A stretch of 44,633 bases of DNA, from positions 1-44,633 of the forward strand of contig BMJD01000035.1 of NCBI GenBank assembly GCA_014642895.1, in the 5' to 3' direction. The DNA is from Lentibacillus populi. Its GTDB lineage: Bacteria; Bacillota; Bacilli; Bacillales; Amphibacillaceae. Within the stretch, counting starts at the first letter, position 1. Every line of letters begins with the position of its first letter. The notes below the pieces were generated by a model that saw only the letters and a list, made by a program, of their open reading frames with translations, was not told where the DNA came from and did not search any database. Shown here piece by piece: positions 7,480 to 15,235 of this stretch. Both the position numbers and the translations under genes were made by a program.

Positions 7480-8961
7480 ATGAATGTAAATCAAGTAGCT
7501 GAAAAAACGCGGAATAATCAAGTTGTTACCTATCTGGCAATCAGTGGAATTATTGTTATTGCCATGATGATCTTTGGGATTTTGATGCTCCTGCAGCAAG
7601 GTGGTGTTATTAATTTGCCACCGGCTACATTCTATCAGTTTCTGACGATACATGGAACAGGAATGATAGGGGTTGCTGCATTAGCTGCCGCTGCAATCAT
7701 GTGGTATTTTCTAAATAAATATGTAACATTATCTCAAAAAATATTGAGGATAAATTTAGCTTTATTTTTAATTGGTGTCGTAATGGTTATCATTGGTGTT
7801 TTTTCCTTCGAATATGCCAGCGCATGGACGTTCTTATATCCGCTGCCGGCTCTGTCAGCAAATGCATGGGGAACGATTGGAGCATTGCTATATCTTGGCG
7901 GAATGCTCGTTTTGGGAATTGGGTTTTTGCTCTTCTATCTTGATGCCGGCCGGGCAATTATTAAAAAATATGGCAGTCTGGGCAAAGGACTTGGCTGGGA
8001 TGTAATTGCTGGCAAAAAGGCTGAACAAGACGCACCGCCCGGGGCTGTTGTGGCAAGTACAATGGTGACAATTGTAAACACGACCGCAATTACAGCTGGT
8101 GCGGTTGTACTGATAATGAATATTATTAATGTGATCAATCCAAGTTTTACCTTTGATCCATTACTTGCTAAAAACCTGACATATGCATTCGGACACATTT
8201 TTGCCAATGCGGTTATATACATGGCTGTGATTGCTGTATATGAAATCTTGCAGAAATATACGGATCGGCCATGGAAGTCGAGTAAATCATTTTTGGTTGC
8301 CTGGACAATGTCGACTGTATTTACGTTAATTATCTATACACACCATTTGCTGATGGATTCCGTTATGCCAAAATGGACATTGATTATGGCGCAGGTTCTA
8401 TCATATTCGAATGGTTTGCCTGTATTGGTTGTTACAGCGTATGGTGCTTTAATGATCGTATATAAGTCAGGGATTAAGTGGGACATGGCGTCAGGGTTAA
8501 CGTACGTCGCGATGTTCGGCTGGGTGCTTGGGGTTGTGCCAGCAATTATTGATGCAACAATTGTTGTCAACCATGTGATGCATAATACAAAATGGGTACC
8601 AGGTCATTTTCATATGTATATGGGACTCGGTGCGCTTGCGATGATATTCGGATTTATGTATTATGTGGCAAAAGTTGAATGTAATATGCGAATAAATATG
8701 CTTGATAAAATGGCGTTTGTTATCTATATACTGGGCATTATGGGGGTAAGCGGATCATTCCTCGTTTCTGGAGCTATTAGTACACCAAGACGCTGGGCCA
8801 CACATTTCCCGGATTGGATAGGACCAGCACAATTTGGTGCCGTTTCCGGAATCTGTTTGGTCATGGCTGTTTCCATTTTTGTCTGGCATTTTGTGCGTTT
8901 TCTAATGAATCGAAATACATTGAATGCTGGCAGCGACTTTAGTAAGAAAAAACTTGCATGA
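7480..8961 (+). CDS. Heme-copper reductase subunit I lacking the cross-link Tyr; possible CuA-type NO reductase
   Basis: Catalytic subunit with about 12-13 membrane helices (493 residues). Visible ligands are the low-spin heme His in HGTGM, CuB histidines in FGH and YTHHLLMD, and the heme histidines in VPGHFHMYMG. In ba3 oxidases the CuB His is followed four residues later by the tyrosine that cross-links to it (HPIVY in Thermus). Here the same position is Asn (HIFAN), and the next Tyr is at +8. Loss of this Tyr is a hallmark of NO-reducing branches of the superfamily, and a CuA-dependent NO reductase is known from Bacillus azotoformans. Automatic pipelines would call it b(o/a)3 oxidase subunit I (cbaA). 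The ATG at 7480 follows GGAGGTG; a GTG at 7471 is within that site. Confidence 0.85.
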   Translation: MNVNQVAEKTRNNQVVTYLAISGIIVIAMMIFGILMLLQQGGVINLPPATFYQFLTIHGTGMIGVAALAAAAIMWYFLNKYVTLSQKILRINLALFLIGVVMVIIGVFSFEYASAWTFLYPLPALSANAWGTIGALLYLGGMLVLGIGFLLFYLDAGRAIIKKYGSLGKGLGWDVIAGKKAEQDAPPGAVVASTMVTIVNTTAITAGAVVLIMNIINVINPSFTFDPLLAKNLTYAFGHIFANAVIYMAVIAVYEILQKYTDRPWKSSKSFLVAWTMSTVFTLIIYTHHLLMDSVMPKWTLIMAQVLSYSNGLPVLVVTAYGALMIVYKSGIKWDMASGLTYVAMFGWVLGVVPAIIDATIVVNHVMHNTKWVPGHFHMYMGLGALAMIFGFMYYVAKVECNMRINMLDKMAFVIYILGIMGVSGSFLVSGAISTPRRWATHFPDWIGPAQFGAVSGICLVMAVSIFVWHFVRFLMNRNTLNAGSDFSKKKLA

Positions 8962-8984
8962 TTTAAAAAAAGGGGGAGCCGATA

Positions 8985-9548
8985 ATGAAGCAGGCAGGAA
9001 TTGGCCTTAGCTTGTATGGGTTGTTAATGATCCCACCTGTTGTTCATTTTTTAGAATCGGTTATGCTGTTCCATATGCTCGTCCAGCTGCCATTACTGAT
9101 TGTGGCAGGTTGGCTGATGGGCGGAATTTTTATTGGGAAATTCATCAATTTTTTTACAAAATGGAATGCGAGTGGCATCCCAGGTATCTTGTTGTTCATT
9201 ATTATTACCATGTATTGGATGCTCCCCCGTGTATTAGATGAGGCAGTCAGCCTTTGGTATATGGAGCTGTTCAAATTTATAAGTCTCCCCTTTTTAGCGG
9301 GATTGTGTTTACGGGATAGCTGGTGCAAGCTAAAAATAGTCGGTAAAAGTTTTGTTTATTTAAATTACTTGCCAATGTTCGGACTAATGGCATGGCTATA
9401 CATCGATACACCAATTCAAATATGTAACAATTACTTGGAAGATCAGCAAAAAGTGCTCGGATGGGGATTTTTATTTATCACAATTTGCATGATCATTTAT
9501 ATACTGCAGCAAGTATTTTCAGACCAATCGGAAACCCCGAATCATTAG
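8985..9548 (+). CDS. Membrane protein of the heme-copper operon, unknown function
   Basis: A 187-residue protein with about five hydrophobic segments and the His-containing FHMLVQLPLLIVAG segment, which loosely resembles CtaG-type copper-delivery or oxidase-assembly proteins. The resemblance is weak and no family is claimed. AGGGGGAG precedes the ATG, and it starts 23 nt after subunit I, so it belongs to the same transcript. Plausible roles are a third subunit, a CuB or heme assembly factor, or a c-type cytochrome docking protein. The tail ends in a short hydrophilic stretch. Confidence 0.75.
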   Translation: MKQAGIGLSLYGLLMIPPVVHFLESVMLFHMLVQLPLLIVAGWLMGGIFIGKFINFFTKWNASGIPGILLFIIITMYWMLPRVLDEAVSLWYMELFKFISLPFLAGLCLRDSWCKLKIVGKSFVYLNYLPMFGLMAWLYIDTPIQICNNYLEDQQKVLGWGFLFITICMIIYILQQVFSDQSETPNH

Positions 9549-9907
9549 ATTGGTTTTACGAATGCAGCTAGATCATTTTGGATTAAAAATGGAGCGAAAA
9601 GGGCACCGATGTTTTTATCGGAATGATCGCTTATATTACCGATATTGAAAAAGGGTAAACGTACAAAGCTTGACATTATTATCAAGAAAAACATGACGCG
9701 TTTTTTTGGCAGCCAAGAATATTCCCTCACTACTACATACCTTCAAAGTACTCCCTCCTTGTACGTGAATAGAAATGGTTTGATTGTACTGTATCCGGCT
9801 TCGGCCCCAAAACGTTTTAAGGCCATGATCTTAAAATAAATGTTATCAAAATTCCAGGAATCAAACTATCTTTTTAAAATTAAATGCCATTTCCCGCGGG
9901 ATTTAAA
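9549..9907. other. Gene-free interval after the heme-copper operon
   Basis: No supported gene. Short open frames on both strands (about 60 codons) lack a convincing ribosome binding site or family resemblance. CCGAT/ATCGG (near 9607-9622) could form a small hairpin without a T-run. No clear terminator for the upstream operon is visible. Confidence 0.5.
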
Positions 9908-9953
9908 GGCTGCCAAAAAGTAGTGATCGATTTGGTGACATTTTGAACATCCT
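9908..9953 (-). repeat. Dispersed palindromic element, copy B (partial)
   Basis: On the minus strand it reads AGGATGTTCAAAATGTCACC and then AAAT, the same left end as the element at 18121-18142 with one mismatch. The right end (CTTTTTGGCAGCC) resembles the right arm of copy A rather than GACTTTTTGAAC. Orientation is opposite to copies A and D. Confidence 0.65.
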
Positions 9954-10026
9954 CTAAAAAATTCCTTTGATATTTTCTTTCCTTTAAAACAAACTATTGA
10001 TGATGGAATGGAGAAAGGACAGGAAA

Positions 10027-10566
10027 ATGAAAAGTCATTTACTAAGTATGTGGAATGTACTGGATCCCCTTTATTTTCGTTTTACCCGCTTACAATATGT
10101 AATGGATCAAAATAAAAAGAAAACACTGTTTCGTGTCAGGCTTACGCGATATAAAGGCAAACCGGTAATACTTCAAGATGGGACAGAAATCAATAAGAAT
10201 GATGTATTACTTAAAATTCATTTGCACAATGTAAAGATGCTGCATGAATTAAAGCAAGTTAATGGTGATATCAAGCGTGGTGTGTATGTCTATCATATGA
10301 TTAAACGTTCCTTACCAATACTGGATAGTTATGTCAGACTTCATTGGAAAGCAAATGAAATTAAAGGAATAATCGGAATTACAACATTATATCGAGGTGC
10401 TGAACGACTTGGGTTTGAAATTTTTCCGATCAGCAACCCCTATTACATGCTGTATAAAAAATGGACATTTGTACCAATTAACTTTTTAGCAAATGCAGTT
10501 TGTCATCATAATCCTGTATATTTGTTTATGTCAAAAGATAAATTATCCCACCTTAACGATCAGTAA
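10027..10566 (+). CDS. ykoP: YkoP-like protein
   Basis: A 179-residue soluble protein without signal or membrane segment. The N-terminal motif WNVLDPLYFRFTRLQYV and the central FRVRLTRYKGKPV...DGTEINKNDVLLKIHLHN are as I recall for the YkoP family, a domain of unknown function also found fused to polysaccharide deacetylases in some bacilli. The frame opens at 9997, but only the ATG at 10027 has an upstream AAAGGACAGG site. Its neighbours are YkoQ- and YkoN-like genes, recreating the B. subtilis yko cluster and suggesting an envelope or glycolipid role (inference). Confidence 0.75.
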   Translation: MKSHLLSMWNVLDPLYFRFTRLQYVMDQNKKKTLFRVRLTRYKGKPVILQDGTEINKNDVLLKIHLHNVKMLHELKQVNGDIKRGVYVYHMIKRSLPILDSYVRLHWKANEIKGIIGITTLYRGAERLGFEIFPISNPYYMLYKKWTFVPINFLANAVCHHNPVYLFMSKDKLSHLNDQ

Positions 10567-10739
10567 GCCCCCTATCATATGCCTATGGATTTCTATAAAG
10601 TGTACCGGGGGGCAACTGGCCGTAAAGATTCGATCATAGGAACAAAGACTAAGAACGTCACATCCTTATGCCTTCGTCCTTGTGCCCCACATCGAGTGGG
10701 CCTAATGCTAACATTCCGTGGGGAAAAGCGTCCACTTTA
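10567..10739. repeat. Hairpin-rich interval, possible dispersed repeat
   Basis: Begins with GCCCCC (10567-10572) pairing with GGGGGC (10608-10613) just after the ykoP stop, then holds CCCAC-ATCGA-GTGGG and several CATCCTTATG / CGTCCTTGTG-type segments resembling the internal repeats of the element at 18124. It lies between convergent genes and may end both transcripts. No T-run is present. Confidence 0.4.
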
Positions 10740-11570
10740 TTAAAGCGGGGTATCTGACTGAATGGCAATATTATGGAAGGTGATTTCCGGTCTGCTGCCA
10801 ATGCGGATATTAATTCCGGTTTGACCTAGCCCTTCGCTAATGTAATAAGGCATATTATCTTGTTTGTGCAGTCCTTTAATAATGTGCTGACGTGCAAGTT
10901 TTCCCATTTTTGCCAGATGGTATGCTTTAGGGTAGCAGATTTGTCCTCCATGAAAATGCCCCGCCATCAAATAATCAAATTTGTGGTTATCCATATCCAA
11001 TACTACAGTTGGGTCATGGGTTAAAATGATATTTGTACCTTTTTGAACACGGTGAAATGCTAACGGGACGTCGCTTCGGCCGGTGCTATAATCATCAATT
11101 CCAATGATGTTGATCGTACTGCCGTTCACTTCGATTGTTTCACTGGCATTTTGCAATACGTGACAATCATACGCTTCCAGCAGGTTTTTCAGATCGTTTA
11201 AATCTTCATCCTTCAGAACGTAATCATGATTGCCAAATACCGCATAAATTCCGTGTCTGGGCTGCAACTCCTTCAGTACTTTCAAATATGGCTTCAGCTT
11301 CGGAATACTACGCTTACGATCTAAAAAGTCACCAGTCAAGGCGATGATATCAATAGTTTCATGACGCAATTTTTCTGACAACAGGAGGGGACTCAACGAA
11401 ATATTTTCCAAATGCATATCGGAAAGATGCAGGATTGATAATGGCTGGTTTTGATTCGTTTGCTCCGTGCCGATTGAAATTTTATTTATGGTAATCTCTT
11501 TCGTGTTTTTATAAGCTTTATAAAATAAAATAATTATCGCCATAACAAGCACAATAAGAATAAACAACAT
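10740..11570 (-). CDS. ykoQ: YkoQ-like membrane-anchored metallophosphoesterase
   Basis: Calcineurin-like phosphoesterase of 276 residues. An N-terminal membrane anchor (about 1-20) is followed by the five metal-binding blocks: HLSDMHLE, GDFLDR, GNHDYVL, ILTHDP and GHFHGGQ. Related enzymes such as YkuE act on lipid-linked phosphoryl substrates at the membrane; the substrate here is unknown. An in-frame start exists at 11615, but AGAGGAG eight bases before the ATG at 11570 decides the start. Convergent with ykoP and divergent from ykoN. Confidence 0.85.
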   Translation of the reverse strand: MLFILIVLVMAIIILFYKAYKNTKEITINKISIGTEQTNQNQPLSILHLSDMHLENISLSPLLLSEKLRHETIDIIALTGDFLDRKRSIPKLKPYLKVLKELQPRHGIYAVFGNHDYVLKDEDLNDLKNLLEAYDCHVLQNASETIEVNGSTINIIGIDDYSTGRSDVPLAFHRVQKGTNIILTHDPTVVLDMDNHKFDYLMAGHFHGGQICYPKAYHLAKMGKLARQHIIKGLHKQDNMPYYISEGLGQTGINIRIGSRPEITFHNIAIQSDTPL

Positions 11571-11650
11571 TGTATAAACTCCTCTCCAATGGCAATTATA
11601 ACATGCCAGTGACAATGGTTTTACAGGTAATTGATGGGATTAAAGTGCGT

Positions 11651-11842
11651 GTTCAAAAAAGAGGATAAAAAGGACCAAGGCCGGCTAAGGTCGCCATGTC
11701 CTGTTGCAACGCCGACACTAGCACGTCCAGTAGTCGCAGTTCGAGGCGGCGAAGTTTCGAGCAGCGGGCTTGAACAGGACGTGTCGGTACTTAGTCGAAG
11801 ATTCCCTATCTCGATGTGTCATTTTTACCGGACTTTTTGAAC
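11651..11842. repeat. Dispersed palindromic element, copy C (192 bp)
   Basis: Ends GTTCAAAAAAG... and ...GACTTTTTGAAC (11831-11842). The interior is GC-richer than its surroundings and holds GTCCTGTTGCAACGCCGACA and AACAGGACGTGTCGG, related to the internal units of copy D and able to pair with each other. It fills almost the whole gap between divergent ykoQ and ykoN and stops just before the ykoN ribosome binding site, so the ykoN promoter may lie within it. Confidence 0.65.
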
Positions 11843-11866
11843 AACCCCTTAAATGGAGATGATCGA

Positions 11867-12991
11867 ATGAGCCAAACGGTAAAAGCTTTATTTTTACCAT
11901 TTATGCAACTGCCAACCGGACATCATCATGTTGCAGACGCATTAATCCAGGAACTGGCGAAATGTGAGCGAAACATGAACTGCGACAAGGTTGATATTTT
12001 ATCCTATAGCTACGGAAAAATGGAGCGCGTGGTCTCGTCCTCTTATTTAACATGGATTAAATTATTTCCAAATGTTTATAATCGCCTTTACCAGTACGTT
12101 GCATATAATAAGAGCCAGCAAACCGGTCATTATTTTCTCTATGAAGGACTGTTCTCACATTTTTTAAGGCGGCTAATCAACGAAAAAGACCCAGCGATCA
12201 TTTTTTGCACCCATGCACTTCCCTCTTACATTGCCAGCAGATTAAAAAGGAAAAAACAGCTTAATAAAATGATCATTAATGTCTATACGGATTTTTTCGT
12301 TAATCGGGTTTGGGGGTTGGAAGAAATCGATTATCATTTTGTACCGACCGTTCATGTAAAAAAATTTTTAATGGAAAGAGGCGTTAGCAAGGAACGTATT
12401 TTCATAACAGGTATTCCGGTTCACCCAGCCGTTACCAGGCAGGGAAAACAGCGGCCTCTATCCGATAAGCGTGCCGTACTGGTTACGGGGGGAAGTTTAG
12501 GAGTTGGGGCAATTGGGCAGATACTTGCCAGCTCAGCAAATGTAAACCGGATTCACTATCATGTGCTTTGCGGTAAAAATGATAGCCTGTACAAACAATT
12601 GCTTCGCCAGAACAGACCGAACGTAACCCCATATTCTTATATTACCAGCAAGGATGAAATGAACGATCTGTACGACAAGGTGGATGCAGTTGTCACCAAG
12701 CCGGGCGGGGTAACGATTAGTGAAAGCTTGCAAAAGTATAAACCGATTTTTATTTACAATCCTTTACCGGGTCAGGAACAAATCAATGCCAGGCTCCTGG
12801 AAAAGCAAGGATTGATTATATCCAGCACAATAAATGAACTGGAGCGGGGGCTTAATCTTTTTTTTTCGGATAAACGTAAACAGGAAATACACAGAAGAAA
12901 CATGAATGAGTATCATGATAACCTCATGAAGGAGCCAATTTATCAGATTATTGATAAGTGCTTACAAGCTGAATTATTTAAAAAACATTAG
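11867..12991 (+). CDS. ykoN: YkoN-like glycosyltransferase (MGDG synthase / UgtP family)
   Basis: GT28-type glycolipid glycosyltransferase of 374 residues. N-terminal FLPFMQLPTGHHHVADAL is the acceptor-binding start of the MGDG-synthase family. The C-terminal half carries VLVTGGSLGVGAIGQ and the nucleotide-sugar site VVTKPGGVTISE with a conserved GQEQIN. UgtP, the best studied relative, moves glucose from UDP-glucose to diacylglycerol; the acceptor here is unproven. Start chosen at ATG 11867 after GGAGAT; the upstream in-frame start at 11816 lies in repeat DNA. Likely peripheral on the inner membrane face. Confidence 0.85.
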   Translation: MSQTVKALFLPFMQLPTGHHHVADALIQELAKCERNMNCDKVDILSYSYGKMERVVSSSYLTWIKLFPNVYNRLYQYVAYNKSQQTGHYFLYEGLFSHFLRRLINEKDPAIIFCTHALPSYIASRLKRKKQLNKMIINVYTDFFVNRVWGLEEIDYHFVPTVHVKKFLMERGVSKERIFITGIPVHPAVTRQGKQRPLSDKRAVLVTGGSLGVGAIGQILASSANVNRIHYHVLCGKNDSLYKQLLRQNRPNVTPYSYITSKDEMNDLYDKVDAVVTKPGGVTISESLQKYKPIFIYNPLPGQEQINARLLEKQGLIISSTINELERGLNLFFSDKRKQEIHRRNMNEYHDNLMKEPIYQIIDKCLQAELFKKH

Positions 12992-13010
12992 CCATTGGCT
13001 AATGTTTTTT
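12983..13010 (+). terminator. Rho-independent terminator after ykoN
   Basis: ACATTAGCC / GGCTAATGT stem overlapping the ykoN stop codon, minimal loop, then six Ts. Confidence 0.85.
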
Positions 13011-13085
13011 AATTTGCTTTATTCCGCATGATTTTTTAGCCGAGCATTCGGGTACAATGGACAAAAGAGCACAATGCAAAATGCT

Positions 13086-13099
13086 CGAATACTTGTTCG
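13086..13099. promoter_or_regulatory. LexA (DinR) SOS box of uvrBA
   Basis: CGAATACTTGTTCG, close to the Bacillus consensus CGAAC-N4-GTTCG. It overlaps the region upstream of the extended -10 TGTTAGAAT (13105-13113), so bound LexA would block polymerase. It supports DNA-damage induction of uvrB-uvrA. Confidence 0.8.
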
Positions 13100-13104
13100 G
13101 TTTA

Positions 13105-13113
13105 TGTTAGAAT
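13105..13113 (+). promoter_or_regulatory. Putative extended -10 of uvrB
   Basis: TGTTAGAAT, TGn plus TAGAAT, six bases downstream of the SOS box. About 105 nt of leader follow before the GTG start. Confidence 0.55.
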
Positions 13114-13225
13114 AGATAATGGAAATTCCATAGTGGAGCTGAACATTCATTTTTTCCTGTGGAAGATTAGATTTCAAGTTAATTATGATATGATAGATTA
13201 CAGACGAAAGAACGGAGGCTGGCTT

Positions 13226-15211
13226 GTGGAAAAACAGTTTGAACTAGTTGCTAACTATGAACCTGAAGGGGATCAACCCAAAGCAATTAAGGAATTAGTT
13301 GAAAAAGTGCTGGCTGGTCAGCGGCATCAGACACTGCTTGGTGCAACAGGTACCGGGAAGACATTTACCGTATCAAACGTTGTGAAGGAAATAAATCGGC
13401 CGACACTTGTCATTGCCCATAACAAAACATTGGCCGGACAGCTGTATAGTGAGTTTAAGGAATACTTCCCGAACAATGCTGTTGAATATTTTGTCAGTTA
13501 TTACGATTATTATCAGCCAGAAGCATATGTACCATCAACGGATACGTTCATTGAAAAAGATGCAAGTATCAATGATGAGATAGATAAATTAAGGCACTCG
13601 GCAACCTCGGCGTTATTTGAGCGGAATGATGTATTGATCGTTGCCAGTGTATCTTGTATTTACGGGTTAGGTTCACCAGAGGAATATGGAAGTCAGGTTT
13701 TATCATTACGGATGGGCATGGAAAAAGACCGTGACCAGCTGTTACGCGAATTAGTCGGTATCCAATATGCCAGAAATGATATTGATTTCCAGCGTGGTAC
13801 GTTTCGTGTGCGCGGGGACTCGGTTGAGATTATTCCGGCATCACATGAGGAGCATTGTATGCGGGTCGAGTTTTTCGGTGATGAAATCGATCGGATTCGG
13901 GAAGTAGATGCATTGACTGGTGAAATAATTGGCGATCGGGAGCATGTAGCGATATTTCCGGCATCCCACTTCGTTACCCGTGAAGAAAAATTGAAAATTG
14001 CAATAGAAAATATAAGAAAGGAATTGGCAGAACGACTAAAAGAGCTGCGTGATGAGAATAAATTATTAGAGGCACAGCGCTTGGAGCAACGAACTAATTA
14101 TGATATTGAAATGATGGAGGAAATGGGCTTTTGTTCTGGAATCGAGAACTATTCCAGACATTTGGCGTTTCGTGAAGCAGGCTCGACACCATATACATTG
14201 CTGGACTATTTCCCGGATGACTTTTTGGTAGTTATCGATGAATCACACGTTACACTGCCGCAAATCAGAGGAATGTATAATGGGGACAGGGCAAGGAAGC
14301 AAGTTTTAGTTGATCATGGATTCCGGCTGCCCTCTGCACTTGATAACCGCCCATTAAAATTTGCCGAGTTTGAAAAACAAACAAACCAGCTTATTTATGT
14401 CTCGGCAACTCCCGGGCCTTATGAAATGGAACACTCACCTGAAGTGACCGAGCAAATCATCCGGCCAACAGGGCTATTGGATCCAGAAATTGATGTAAGG
14501 CCGATTAAAGGTCAAATTGATGATCTAATTGGTGAAATTAATAAACGAACCGAGCGAAACGAACGTGTACTTGTGACAACATTAACGAAAAAAATGTCTG
14601 AGGACCTGACTGACTATTTGAAAGAAATTGGCATAAAGGTTGCCTATTTGCATTCGGAAATCAAGACGTTGGAACGGATTGAAATTATTCGCGACTTGCG
14701 TATCGGTAAATACGATGTACTGGTCGGGATTAACTTGTTGCGTGAAGGACTTGATATACCTGAAGTTTCGCTTGTAGCGATATTGGATGCAGATAAAGAA
14801 GGATTTTTGCGGTCAGAGCGTTCCCTGATCCAAACGATGGGCCGGGCAGCGCGAAATGAAAACGGCGAGGTTATTATGTATGCTGACAACATAACCCATT
14901 CAATGCAGGTAGCGATTGAGGAAACGAATCGCCGCCGGGAAAAACAAATAGCATATAATGAAGCACATCACATCACACCAACGACGATCAGGAAAGATGT
15001 TCGCGATGTGATTAAAGTTACCGTTGCCGCAGAAGATCAGGAGGTTTATGAAGAAAAGGGAACGAACGTGGCGAAACTGCCGAAGAAAGAAAAGCTAAAA
15101 TTAATCGAGAATATGGAAAAAGAAATGAAAGATGCAGCAAAAGCGCTTGATTTTGAAAAAGCTGCTGAGCTGCGTGATATTATACTTGAGCTTAAAGCTG
15201 ATGTTTCATAA
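13226..15211 (+). CDS. uvrB: Excinuclease ABC subunit UvrB
   Basis: Damage-verification helicase-like subunit of nucleotide excision repair, loaded by UvrA and partner of UvrC. Residue features: Walker A GATGTGKT (39-46), the strand-wedging beta-hairpin around [12 protein letters not shown] (about 92-103), DESHV Walker B, helicase motifs V/VI ([22 protein letters not shown]), and the C-terminal UVR motif that binds UvrC ([16 protein letters not shown]). The GTG at 13226 has CGGAGG seven bases upstream; the longer frame from 13133 runs back into the promoter. 661 residues. Cotranscribed with uvrA. Confidence 0.97.
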   Translation: MEKQFELVANYEPEGDQPKAIKELVEKVLAGQRHQTLLGATGTGKTFTVSNVVKEINRPTLVIAHNKTLAGQLYSEFKEYFPNNAVEYFVSYYDYYQPEAYVPSTDTFIEKDASINDEIDKLRHSATSALFERNDVLIVASVSCIYGLGSPEEYGSQVLSLRMGMEKDRDQLLRELVGIQYARNDIDFQRGTFRVRGDSVEIIPASHEEHCMRVEFFGDEIDRIREVDALTGEIIGDREHVAIFPASHFVTREEKLKIAIENIRKELAERLKELRDENKLLEAQRLEQRTNYDIEMMEEMGFCSGIENYSRHLAFREAGSTPYTLLDYFPDDFLVVIDESHVTLPQIRGMYNGDRARKQVLVDHGFRLPSALDNRPLKFAEFEKQTNQLIYVSATPGPYEMEHSPEVTEQIIRPTGLLDPEIDVRPIKGQIDDLIGEINKRTERNERVLVTTLTKKMSEDLTDYLKEIGIKVAYLHSEIKTLERIEIIRDLRIGKYDVLVGINLLREGLDIPEVSLVAILDADKEGFLRSERSLIQTMGRAARNENGEVIMYADNITHSMQVAIEETNRRREKQIAYNEAHHITPTTIRKDVRDVIKVTVAAEDQEVYEEKGTNVAKLPKKEKLKLIENMEKEMKDAAKALDFEKAAELRDIILELKADVS

Positions 15212-15235
15212 TTACTGCGGAAGGATGACCGTTTC

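Noticed and set aside
9545-9839. Two small open frames of about 60 codons after the heme-copper operon
   Set aside because: No ribosome binding site or family resemblance; the minus-strand frame runs into the end of the upstream gene.
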